From positions 1 to 7,887 of the forward strand of contig JAHJOS010000037.1 of assembly GCA_018820005.1 (NCBI GenBank): 7,887 nucleotides of DNA, written 5' to 3'. The notes below the pieces were generated by a model. It was not told the origin of the DNA, did not search any database, and was given only the letters and a program-made list of their open reading frames with translations. Source of the stretch: Alphaproteobacteria bacterium. GTDB lineage: Bacteria; Pseudomonadota; Alphaproteobacteria; Rhizobiales; Devosiaceae. Within the stretch, counting starts at the first letter, position 1, and each line of letters begins with the position of its first letter. Positions 1 to 6,172 of this stretch are shown piece by piece. The translations under genes were made by a program, and so were the position numbers.

Positions 1-301
1 GATATGCACCGCCCCAAAGATTGAGGTTGGAGGTGACCGGGATGCCGGCATCGCGCGCAATGCTGAAGATCGGCTTGTAAAGCGATACGCCGGGGCTCTT
101 GATGATCAGTCCGACGCGATGATTGCGCAGGGCGTCAGTCAGGTCCTCGGGCGCAATCGGGGTGGTATCGGCAATCTCGGCGTTGCCGCTGTCGACTGTG
201 ACGAATACTTCAAGATCGGGTTGGCGCGCCTTGAGAAAAGCGCGGGCCGAGACAGCCTCGCGCCCAGCACCATAGAGCAGAACGGGCTCCTCAAACCGCA
301 T
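1..301 (-). CDS. murD2: MurD2-type Mur ligase (UDP-MurNAc-L-Ala:L-glutamate ligase), N-terminal 100 residues, cut by window edge
   Basis: Only the N-terminal Rossmann-like domain is present; the ATP-binding and C-terminal domains lie beyond base 1. Residues 7-19 (VLLYGAGREAVSA) match the MurD glycine-rich UDP-binding loop, and residues 68-72 (KSPGV) match the SPG(V/I) motif that follows the first half of the domain. At residues 90-96 it reads TSNLNLW, where classical MurD has a G(D/E)IELF-like segment. The ATG overlaps the end of murL by 11 bases, and AAGGTGG (308-314, minus strand) sits 6 bases upstream, so the two genes should be translationally coupled. From the partner I infer that the enzyme adds L-Glu, not D-Glu, to UDP-MurNAc-L-Ala in the cytoplasm. 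Seen from sequence: a MurD-like ligase. Inferred from context: the L-Glu specificity. A canonical MurD is the alternative. Confidence 0.82.
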   Translation of the reverse strand, partial: MRFEEPVLLYGAGREAVSARAFLKARQPDLEVFVTVDSGNAEIADTTPIAPEDLTDALRNHRVGLIIKSPGVSLYKPIFSIARDAGIPVTSNLNLWGGAY

Positions 302-1631
302 AGGCGGCCACCTTGGCGGCGAGGGCCGGCGGTATGTGGTGGTCGTGGCTGTCGGTCAGGCATTCGGCCATGGCGGCCTGCAGGCGCGGTTCGCCATATT
401 GGGCCAATAGGTCTGCCTTGACGGCGCGGACCACGGCGGCCTCATGCCAATCGGCGTGGCGGGTCAAAGTATAAAGGCAGGCCGCAGCTTCAAGGATTTC
501 TCCGACACATTCCCAGGGTTTCTGCCCGGCGAGCCCAGCCAGTTCGCGGAACGAGGCTTCGTGCGCGGGATTGTCCAGCAGATCCTTGCCGAAGATCGAG
601 AGCAGGCGGTCCTTGGCCATGAAGGGGGCAAAGATCAGGAAAACGAAGTGGCACTTGGGGCATTCGCCGCACCACAAGGGCCCGTCATTGCCGGTGAGGC
701 GGAAATTGCGGTTGCAGCTGGAGAACACGCGGTCGAACTTGGTCTCGTGCGTGAACAGCGAGGCGATGCGCGCTTCCGAATAGAGGCGCAGCAGCGAGAA
801 ATACTGCAGCGCGCCGCCCGTGGCATCGCTCAGAATGCCGGCGATGCGCAATTCGAAGCCCAGGGATTTCGAATATTGGTGATTGGTTTCACGCCCGTCG
901 AATTCGACATTGCCCTCGCTGGCCGAGCGTTCATTGCTGAGCACGATCTGGTTGTAGCCATAGAGCAGGGCGCTGAGCGCGGCGATCATGGAATTGATGG
1001 CCGTCGAGGGCACATGGCCATTGTAATAGCCCGGCTCCTTGCCCAGCCGGATCATCTCGGCATCGAGCGTACGCATCACATAGACCGGATCGGTGCCGAT
1101 GGCGGCCACCGAGGTCAGGATCGGTCCTTTGGGATTGACAGCAAAGGGGGTGAAGGGGACGCCAGTGTGGGTCAGCAGGTCGACGCTGACCAGGGAATCC
1201 TTGCCGCCGCCGATGGGCAGCAGGGTCCGCTCGGGCAGGGTGATGGGTGGCAGGGAACCGGTGCGGTCCTCGGCGGTGTCGATGGTCAGCCGGCCAAAGC
1301 GTTGCAGCTGATTGCGGGCATAAAATTCGCCCAGGCCATTTTCATAGATGTCGATGGCAAAGGCGCGCTCGCTCTCGGTGAGGGCGATGTCTGGCGCAAC
1401 AATGGCAAAGGGCGCGAGCAGCTTGAAATAGCTGACGCCGAGCACGACTGCTGTCAGATCGAGCAGCTTGACGAAGTTGACGCTGGCCGCGGCCGTTGCG
1501 TCGGCGTCCTGCGGCAGTTGCAGGGTTTCCACAAAGCGCAGGCCATCCAGGCCATAGGCAAAACTGGCCAGCCCGGTGGCTGGGTCGAAGGACGGGCGAT
1601 CGATGCGGAACTGTTCGGTCAAAGGGGGCAC
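291..1631 (-). CDS. murL: MurL, UDP-N-acetylmuramoyl-L-alanyl-L-glutamate epimerase
   Basis: A 446-residue protein that I recognise as MurL, the enzyme first described in Xanthomonas oryzae. It inverts the terminal L-Glu of UDP-MurNAc-L-Ala-L-Glu to D-Glu using ATP and Mg2+, and so supplies the normal peptidoglycan precursor without free D-Glu. Visible motifs are a PP-loop-like ATP site, LLPIGGGKDSLVS, around residues 137-149 (GGGKDS 141-146); the segment SNERSASEGN at 232-241, typical of the family; and a cysteine group, C306 plus C321, C324 and C327 (WCGECPKC), which may bind a metal or form disulfides. The start is GTG at 1631, with AAGGA (1643-1647) about 11 bases upstream. An ATG at 1650 is out of frame. 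The stop overlaps the start of the Mur ligase downstream, which fits a murL-murD2 operon. No signal peptide or membrane segment is visible, so it should be cytoplasmic. Confidence 0.9.
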   Translation of the reverse strand: MPPLTEQFRIDRPSFDPATGLASFAYGLDGLRFVETLQLPQDADATAAASVNFVKLLDLTAVVLGVSYFKLLAPFAIVAPDIALTESERAFAIDIYENGLGEFYARNQLQRFGRLTIDTAEDRTGSLPPITLPERTLLPIGGGKDSLVSVDLLTHTGVPFTPFAVNPKGPILTSVAAIGTDPVYVMRTLDAEMIRLGKEPGYYNGHVPSTAINSMIAALSALLYGYNQIVLSNERSASEGNVEFDGRETNHQYSKSLGFELRIAGILSDATGGALQYFSLLRLYSEARIASLFTHETKFDRVFSSCNRNFRLTGNDGPLWCGECPKCHFVFLIFAPFMAKDRLLSIFGKDLLDNPAHEASFRELAGLAGQKPWECVGEILEAAACLYTLTRHADWHEAAVVRAVKADLLAQYGEPRLQAAMAECLTDSHDHHIPPALAAKVAAYAV

Positions 1632-1678
1632 TCTTGGCGGTGTCCTTCATATAGGTGATTTGCTGGCCAGGGGGGAGG

Positions 1679-1710
1679 GGGCATGCCCGGCTTGTCGCGC
1701 GGGCGTGCCC
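1679..1710. repeat. 11-bp inverted repeat in the murL / yciI-like divergent spacer
   Basis: The arms GGGCATGCCCG (1679-1689) and CGGGCGTGCCC (1700-1710) pair over 11 positions with one T-G wobble around a 10-base loop. It lies between divergent genes, 48 bases upstream of the murL GTG and 50 bases upstream of the YciI-like ATG. A smaller hairpin (CGGAC 1729-1733 / GTCCG 1739-1743) follows just before the YciI-like ribosome binding site. It could be an operator or a 5' leader structure. There is no T-run, so a terminator is unlikely. Confidence 0.45.
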
Positions 1711-1760
1711 TGCGTAGTCTTGCATTGGCGGACACGGGGTCCGGACAGGGAGTTTGTGCC

Positions 1761-2183
1761 ATGCGGGTCATTGTTCTGGTCAAGGCCACGGCTGACAGCG
1801 AAGCGGGTATCATGCCGTCAAGCGAATTGCTCGAGGCGATGGGCCGCTACAACCAGGAACTGGCAGACGCCGGGATCATGCAGGGCGGCGATGGTCTCAA
1901 GCCTAGCGTTCATGCCAAGCGGGTGGCGTTTTCAGGCGCCAATCGCACCGTAATCGACGGGCCGTTCGCCGAAACCAAGGAACTGGTATCCGGGTTCTGG
2001 ATCTGGAATGTGCGGGATATCGAACACGCCATTGAATGGGTCAAGCGTTGCCCCAATCCGATGATAGGCCCAAGCGAGATCGAGATCCGTCCAGTCTACG
2101 AAATGGCCGATTTTGCCAGTGAACTGACGCCCGAGATCGAAGCGATCCATGACAAGGTGCGCAGCACCATTGAGGGGCAGTAA
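1761..2183 (+). CDS. YciI-like protein (DGPF domain)
   Basis: A 140-residue protein of the YCII/DGPF family, a small ferredoxin-like alpha/beta-fold group usually found as dimers. The biochemical role of this branch is not established. The hallmark DGPF is at residues 66-69, followed by AETKE (70-74) and GFWIW (78-82); the conserved KRCPNP (95-100) and the EIEIRP strand (106-111) close the domain. The start is the ATG at 1761, which has AGGGAG (1747-1752) 8 bases upstream, and its N-terminus (MRVIVLVKA) matches the family; an upstream in-frame ATG at 1683 would add residues with no family resemblance. It is a single-gene unit divergent from murL and convergent with the tad-like operon. In many alphaproteobacteria such genes sit beside ECF sigma factors; none is seen here. 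Confidence in the family is high; function is unknown. Confidence 0.9.
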   Translation: MRVIVLVKATADSEAGIMPSSELLEAMGRYNQELADAGIMQGGDGLKPSVHAKRVAFSGANRTVIDGPFAETKELVSGFWIWNVRDIEHAIEWVKRCPNPMIGPSEIEIRPVYEMADFASELTPEIEAIHDKVRSTIEGQ

Positions 2184-2250
2184 GTCTTTGCGCCAGAAGT
2201 GGGGTGAGTTCATCCTTCAGTGCGGTGAACAGGAAGCTGGTGGGGGCCCT

Positions 2251-2277
2251 CCGGTTTGCCGTAGTCGCGGCGACCGG
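2251..2277. terminator. weak hairpin in the convergent gap
   Basis: The 168-base gap between the YciI-like stop (2183) and the tadG-like stop (2352) contains an imperfect stem: CCGGT (2251-2255) with ACCGG (2273-2277), and inside it GCCG (2258-2261) with CGGC (2268-2271). No T-run follows on either strand, so it is only a candidate bidirectional transcription end. I see no gene in this gap. Confidence 0.2.
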
Positions 2278-2351
2278 CCTGCGACTGCATTCCAGCGGGC
2301 AGATGCCCATCGCAGCGGCGTGTCCGACTTTGGCCGAGCCGCACCACCCAA

Positions 2352-3668
2352 TCAGTAGAGCCTGAGCGGCGACGAGAGTTTCCTCACCATTCCGACCACA
2401 GCGGACTGAATTTCGGCCGGGGATTTGGCCAAGAGCACGCTGCTGGTGCTCCCTGCACAACTGGACATTCGCGTCTGGATGATCGGAAACAGGCTGCTGG
2501 TTACGAAGTTGAAGCGGTTGTGATCGCCACTGTTGATGGTGCCATACTTGGGCTCGAGGTATTCGGTGTAGATAAAGTAGGTGCCGACATCCTTGGTGGC
2601 CAATGCCGCGCACGCAGAAGGGTTAAGGGCATAGTTGACCTCATGCGCCGCATACGCCTTGCTCGGCGCGTTCGGTGCCGCATAGGGGTGAAGGAACCAG
2701 TTGTCGGCGGCCGTCCAGGCTTGGCCGCTCTCGACGCCATCGGTCACAACAATCACATATTGGATTCGGTCCCCCGGGGAAGTTCCGCTGCCATTGGTTG
2801 GTATCCTAGTGGCGATCTGCTTCAGCGCCCGTTCGATATTGGTTCCGCCATAGGTCATATCGAGATTGATCTGGCTTTGCGCCAGTGCCTTGACCTGCGT
2901 GAGGTCGCTGGCCCGCGCGTCCGTTGGCGACAGGATCTCGGTCAAATCGTTGCTGAACCGATACAGGCCCAGCGTGACTTGACCGGGGAACTGCTCGGCG
3001 GCGGCCACGGCGTCCACTGCGGCTGCAACCGCGCTTCGGGCCACGTCGATACGCATGGTCGCGCCCTTGGCGCGCGCCTTATCATAGGACGAGTTACCCC
3101 GTGCCTGATTGATATGGCAGGCGAACGCGCATCCGGTCGCTTGAGCGACCAGTTGCTGGTCCAGGTCGGTCGCACCGATGCCCATCGATTGCGACGTATC
3201 GATCAGGATATTGATGTTCATGTAAGAGCGCAGTGTCACCGTGGCCTGGGCCTGGTTGGCGATCGGCACCGTATTGATCCCGAACAGCGACATGACGGTG
3301 GTTCGGTACGTTGCCTTGAAACTGATATTGGCTTCGATCTGGTTGCGGCGGATCGAGGCGTCAGGCAGCACGCTATCAAGGGTGGCGAAGGCGATGTTGG
3401 AGGTATTGGCCAGGAAGAATCCCTTCGCGCTGGCGTTTACCTGTTCCTTGGTGGCTGTGACGCCGCGTTCGCTCAGCACCTGCACGTCGCTAAGCGCGGC
3501 CAACACCGCGCCATTGGCCGCCGCACCCAGTTGCTGGCTGGCGATCAGCGCCATGCCCAGATCGACGGCGGCGCCAGTCGCCGCCAGGGCAACGGGCAGC
3601 AGTATTGCCGTCATGATGACGAAATTGCCGGACCTGTCGCGGATGAAGCGTCCAAGCAAGGTCAGCAT
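2352..3668 (-). CDS. tadG: TadG-like pilus assembly protein with von Willebrand A domain
   Basis: A 438-residue protein. Residues 1-15 are basic and polar (RFIRDRSGNF), followed by one hydrophobic segment at about 16-44, the TadG/TadE-type N-terminus that anchors the protein in the inner membrane. A von Willebrand A domain follows from about residue 150, with the complete MIDAS set: D157-T-S159-Q-S161, the threonine in GGTN (T276), and D310 in VVTDG. A CAFACH motif (180-185) lies in an insertion of the vWA domain, with further cysteines at 353 and 404. TadG proteins are accessory envelope components of Flp/Tad pili; their exact task is poorly known. It is the last gene of a three-gene operon, and its ATG overlaps the stop of the previous gene by 7 bases (ATGCTGA). 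The nearest AGGA is 15 bases away, so coupling to upstream translation is likely. Another vWA-domain surface protein is the alternative. Confidence 0.88.
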   Translation of the reverse strand: MLTLLGRFIRDRSGNFVIMTAILLPVALAATGAAVDLGMALIASQQLGAAANGAVLAALSDVQVLSERGVTATKEQVNASAKGFFLANTSNIAFATLDSVLPDASIRRNQIEANISFKATYRTTVMSLFGINTVPIANQAQATVTLRSYMNINILIDTSQSMGIGATDLDQQLVAQATGCAFACHINQARGNSSYDKARAKGATMRIDVARSAVAAAVDAVAAAEQFPGQVTLGLYRFSNDLTEILSPTDARASDLTQVKALAQSQINLDMTYGGTNIERALKQIATRIPTNGSGTSPGDRIQYVIVVTDGVESGQAWTAADNWFLHPYAAPNAPSKAYAAHEVNYALNPSACAALATKDVGTYFIYTEYLEPKYGTINSGDHNRFNFVTSSLFPIIQTRMSSCAGSTSSVLLAKSPAEIQSAVVGMVRKLSSPLRLY

Positions 3669-4318
3669 CGCGTCACAAAGTCGTCCTGCACATGATCCAG
3701 GATTTCGCCGTTTCGGGTCTTACGGACTGCATTGACATGCAACTCCAGGTTCGGAAATAGCCATCCCGACAGCAAAGGGAAGTAGGGATATGTAAGGTCC
3801 ACAATCACGACGGGGGCCGCGCCGACGAGCCCGGCCCGTATGTTGTGCCCATTGAGGGCCGTCGCATTGTCAACGGTGTCTAGCTTGCAGTGGATGTAAA
3901 CCGGGTTGGCGATCAGGTCCTGGTACAGGAAGCTCCAAAGTACTTTGGCCACCAGCGGGCAGGGTGAGGTCTTGCACGCGGGATCGGTTACGAAGCTGGC
4001 CGACGCATACGCGCGGCTGTAGCCATTGGCCCATTGCCCGTCCCTTGGTGTAGTGGACAGATATGCAGTGGGATTGACGATCATCCAGATGTCCTCCGCC
4101 ACATGCCGTTCTGCAGTTGTCAGCACGTTGTCGCCATCCCGGCTCAGAAACTCGGCCACCTGAACGGCAGCCTGATGGGCCCGGCGGCTTTGCATGATGT
4201 AGTTGGACAGTTCGACAACGGCCATGAACACCATCAGCAGCAGCGGGATCAGCAATGCAAACTCGGTCGCCGCAACGGCGCGACAATCTCTGGTCAGCTG
4301 CCTGATCATCGCGAACAT
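3662..4318 (-). CDS. TadE/TadF-family pseudopilin, second gene of the tad-like operon
   Basis: A 218-residue membrane-anchored protein. A short basic N-terminus (MFAMIRQLTRDCR) precedes the TadE-type signature RAVAATEFALLIPLLL (13-28), with Glu19 followed by Phe as in pseudopilins processed by the TadV peptidase. The residue at the expected cleavage position is Ala14 instead of Gly, so processing is uncertain. One membrane helix spans about 19-38, and the rest (about 40-218) should be periplasmic. Four cysteines (115, 120, 144, 218) could form disulfides. The VDLTYPYFPLL segment (173-183) resembles the corresponding part of its neighbour. The ATG at 4318 has GGAG (4326-4329) 7 bases upstream. 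A second ATG at 4309 would give an ATGA overlap but is poorly spaced from that site. It overlaps the upstream gene by 13 bases. Whether it is TadE or TadF proper cannot be decided here. Confidence 0.85.
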   Translation of the reverse strand: MFAMIRQLTRDCRAVAATEFALLIPLLLMVFMAVVELSNYIMQSRRAHQAAVQVAEFLSRDGDNVLTTAERHVAEDIWMIVNPTAYLSTTPRDGQWANGYSRAYASASFVTDPACKTSPCPLVAKVLWSFLYQDLIANPVYIHCKLDTVDNATALNGHNIRAGLVGAAPVVIVDLTYPYFPLLSGWLFPNLELHVNAVRKTRNGEILDHVQDDFVTRC

Positions 4319-4839
4319 GCGCCTGCTCCGGTCAGTATGGGTTCGCGACGCACCACGGCCCGACTGCGGAAGCTTTTCTGGCCATTGACCTCAACGATAT
4401 CGGCAATGGCGAACGGTACGATAGCCTGCTGGTAGGGGTAGGTGATCTCGACAATTATCGTGTCGCCGCCGCAGCCTAGTGACCAAAGTCCGAATAGCGA
4501 CTGGTTGCGATAGTCGAACAGCCGACCGACTACCACCGTCGCGCCAATGTCGAGCTTACTGCAATTGAGCAGCGGTCCGAGGATCCCGCACAGATAATCC
4601 TCCTTGTATTTGCTGGCTGAGGTCGCATCGCTGGCCTTGATCGACAGATTGTAAGTCACATCCTCCAGTACGCGATCAAGGTCGCCTTGAATGAAGGCGT
4701 TCACACCAAGATCCACGCTGGCCAAAAGGATGACCAGGAACGGCATGACAAGAATGGCAAATTCAATTGCGGTGGCACCGGCAGCGTTGTGAAGGAACGG
4801 GCTTGGTTCCCAACGGCTGTCGACGGTGTTTCTGCCCAA
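4306..4839 (-). CDS. tadE: TadE-like pseudopilin, first gene of the tad-like operon
   Basis: A 177-residue protein with the type IV-pilin-like signature AAGATAIEFAILVMPFLVIL (19-38): Gly21 at the expected cleavage site and Glu26 at position +5, then a single hydrophobic helix to about residue 45. The remaining 130 residues should be periplasmic, with cysteines at 84, 93, 123 and 175. The VEITYPY segment (130-136) is typical of TadE and echoes VDLTYPY in the next gene. TadE-family pseudopilins are minor components needed for Flp pilus assembly. The start is TTG at 4839: an in-frame TGA lies six codons upstream, no ATG or GTG occurs before the membrane helix, and GTAGG 7 bases upstream is a weak ribosome binding site. 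Low initiation efficiency is therefore likely. It opens the three-gene minus-strand operon. Confidence 0.85.
   Translation of the reverse strand: MGRNTVDSRWEPSPFLHNAAGATAIEFAILVMPFLVILLASVDLGVNAFIQGDLDRVLEDVTYNLSIKASDATSASKYKEDYLCGILGPLLNCSKLDIGATVVVGRLFDYRNQSLFGLWSLGCGGDTIIVEITYPYQQAIVPFAIADIVEVNGQKSFRSRAVVRREPILTGAGACSR
4326..4329 (-). promoter_or_regulatory. ribosome binding site deciding the start of the second tad-like gene
   Basis: GGAG on the minus strand lies 7 bases before the ATG at 4318 and 16 bases before the alternative ATG at 4309, favouring the longer form. It lies inside the end of the upstream tadE-like gene. Confidence 0.6.
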
Positions 4840-5171
4840 CTGTTTGCCTACTAGTCAGCTTTGAACAGGAACCGAAGGGAAACACTGACTCGGCAAGTTG
4901 TTTCACCACTTTCCTGCGTGTTCAATTGTCGCCAGTACGTAAAAGTCATATTTTATGATAGTTAACAAATACTAAAGATGCAGCAGCAGTACTTGCTCAT
5001 GCAATTGGTACGGGCGACTAGTCCCAGGTATCGAGGTTTGGCCCTGGATCTGTGCTTTCCGGGATCTTGAGGTTCCTGCCTGCGTCAGCCGGTGAAGGTC
5101 TTTGAAGACGCCGATCCGGCCCAATGGCCGACATTGCCGCCACAATGATCAATGCAGGTCGGCCAACCGGG
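4840..5171. other. 332-bp non-coding region upstream of the tad-like operon
   Basis: I see no convincing gene here. The core at about 4935-4985 is clearly AT-rich (runs such as TATTTTATGATAGTTAACAA) against a GC-rich background, which is where I would place the promoter of the minus-strand tad-like operon, though no clean -35/-10 pair stands out. Nearer the gene, GAAACA (4879-4884) and TGTTTC (4899-4904) form a 6-base inverted repeat about 40 bases before the TTG start. ACTAGTC occurs twice (4850-4856 and 5018-5024), the second as the palindrome GACTAGTC. Close to the metallophosphoesterase stop, GGCCGA and TCGGCC arms (about 5127-5164) can pair around a second short stem but have no T-run. 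Confidence 0.5.
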
Positions 5172-6062
5172 CTAGCAGATCCGCATCTGCAGGCGCATGA
5201 CGATTTCGCTGCCCAGGCGCTGGAAGCCGAATTCTCGCATGGTGCAGGTCCAGCCATTCCCGGCTCGTTCAATCCGAAACAGATTGTAGCGAGCTGGATC
5301 ATCCAGCGTGCCGCCCTGGGCCGAGCTGGCGGCAGCAACGCCCACGACAGGAACCTCGCCATCCGGGCCTGGAATGGAATGGATGGACGATCTGTGGGTA
5401 TGCCCGTGCAGCACGAGTTCGGCGCCGTGTTCGGCGATCACCGAGCGGAACAGCTTGTGGCCCTTGAGGCCGAACGAGGGGTGCTGTAGTTCGGGATTGG
5501 GCGGGTGATGGATCAGCACGGTGCGGAAATAGCCGGCCTCACCCATCACTTTGAGGATGCGGCCGAGCCGGTCTGCCTGGGCCTGATCGAAACGGCCGAT
5601 GGCCAGGAAAGGCCGTGTGGGTACCGCACTTGAGCATGAAATGACTGCCAGTTCGCCGATGCGGCGCACAAAAGGGAACGCTGCGCTATCGAGTGTCTCG
5701 CCCTGCATATATTCGCCCCAGCTCTGCTGGGCCGCTGCCAGGGCGCCGGGGACATAGGCGTCGTGGTTGCCCGGGCACACCGCGATCTTGTCTGATTGCC
5801 CCAGGGCCTGCAGCCAGAGGCTGGCGCGGTCAATTTCCATGGGCAGCGCCAGGTTCACCAGATCGCCGGTCACGGCGGTGAAATCGGCATTCTGGGACTG
5901 GAGATGGCTCACCAGGCTTGCAAGCGTTTCGCTGTTGAGTTCGTCGTGACGCTTGAGCTTCCAGTTCAGGTAACCGGTCAGCCGCTTCCCCAGTAGATCG
6001 CGCCATCCCACGTCGGGCATTGGCGAAAGATGGATGTCGGAGATGTGGGCCAGGGTGATCAT
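5172..6062 (-). CDS. calcineurin-like metallophosphoesterase
   Basis: A 296-residue cytoplasmic-type enzyme with all five metal-ligand motifs of the calcineurin-like phosphoesterase superfamily in order: DIH (D9, H11), GDLVN (66-70), GNHD (98-101), HH (185-186, in LIHHPP) and GHTH (220-223). These bind two metal ions and hydrolyse phosphomono- or diesters. The arrangement resembles the class III cyclic-nucleotide phosphodiesterase (CpdA) group, but the substrate cannot be read from the sequence. Residues 102-110 (AYVPGALAA) and the LNWKLKR stretch (32-38) look typical of an alphaproteobacterial subgroup. The ATG at 6062 places DIH near the N-terminus as usual; its ribosome binding site is weak. 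It is divergent from the NUDIX gene and on the same strand as the tad-like operon, 332 bases away with no strong terminator between, so some readthrough is possible. Confidence 0.92.
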   Translation of the reverse strand: MITLAHISDIHLSPMPDVGWRDLLGKRLTGYLNWKLKRHDELNSETLASLVSHLQSQNADFTAVTGDLVNLALPMEIDRASLWLQALGQSDKIAVCPGNHDAYVPGALAAAQQSWGEYMQGETLDSAAFPFVRRIGELAVISCSSAVPTRPFLAIGRFDQAQADRLGRILKVMGEAGYFRTVLIHHPPNPELQHPSFGLKGHKLFRSVIAEHGAELVLHGHTHRSSIHSIPGPDGEVPVVGVAAASSAQGGTLDDPARYNLFRIERAGNGWTCTMREFGFQRLGSEIVMRLQMRIC

Positions 6063-6143
6063 TGCGGGCGTAATGCCAGATGGAAGCGGGCAAGAAAATG
6101 CAAAATCGCCTGATCGGTTGATTTTGTGGTCATCAAACCTCTG

Positions 6144-6153
6144 CTACCGGTAG
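6144..6153. promoter_or_regulatory. 10-bp palindrome in the divergent metallophosphoesterase / NUDIX spacer
   Basis: CTACCGGTAG is a perfect palindrome 7 bases before the NUDIX ribosome binding site. Just upstream, GGTTGAT (6116-6122) and ATCAAACC (6132-6139) form an imperfect inverted repeat with one bulged base. The 110-base spacer must hold promoters for both genes, so these are candidate operators or leader structures. No clear sigma-70 boxes were found. Confidence 0.3.
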
Positions 6154-6160
6154 GCACGCA

Positions 6161-6165
6161 AGGAG
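6161..6165 (+). promoter_or_regulatory. ribosome binding site of the NUDIX gene
   Basis: AGGAG lies 7 bases before the ATG at 6173 and 13 bases before the in-frame ATG at 6179, so the first ATG is preferred. Confidence 0.8.
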
Positions 6166-6172
6166 AGATTGC

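Noticed and set aside
444..1658. 404-codon open frame on the plus strand opposite murL
   Set aside because: Exact antisense of a well-recognised gene; its composition (many Gly, Ala, Gln, Asp, His) is the usual mirror of GC-rich coding DNA, with no family resemblance.
1670..1681. G-rich run as a G-quadruplex
   Set aside because: Only two long G tracts are present in close range; four tracts are needed unless the long runs split, so I do not claim it.
2520..3695. 391-codon open frame on the plus strand opposite the tadG-like gene
   Set aside because: Antisense shadow; no motif, low-complexity Arg/Gly/His-rich translation, no ribosome binding site evaluated as convincing.
4851..4949. 32-codon minus-strand frame just before the tadE-like start
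   Set aside because: No ribosome binding site before its ATG, lies in the AT-rich spacer, and its translation resembles nothing; best seen as chance.
4970..5010. 12-codon Cys-rich minus-strand frame (MSKYCCCIFSIC)
   Set aside because: No ribosome binding site; the CCC comes from a short CTG/TGC triplet repeat. Too short to support.
5018..5362. 114-codon minus-strand frame overlapping the end of the metallophosphoesterase and the spacer
   Set aside because: Most of it overlaps the metallophosphoesterase in another frame; the unique part shows no domain or ribosome binding site.
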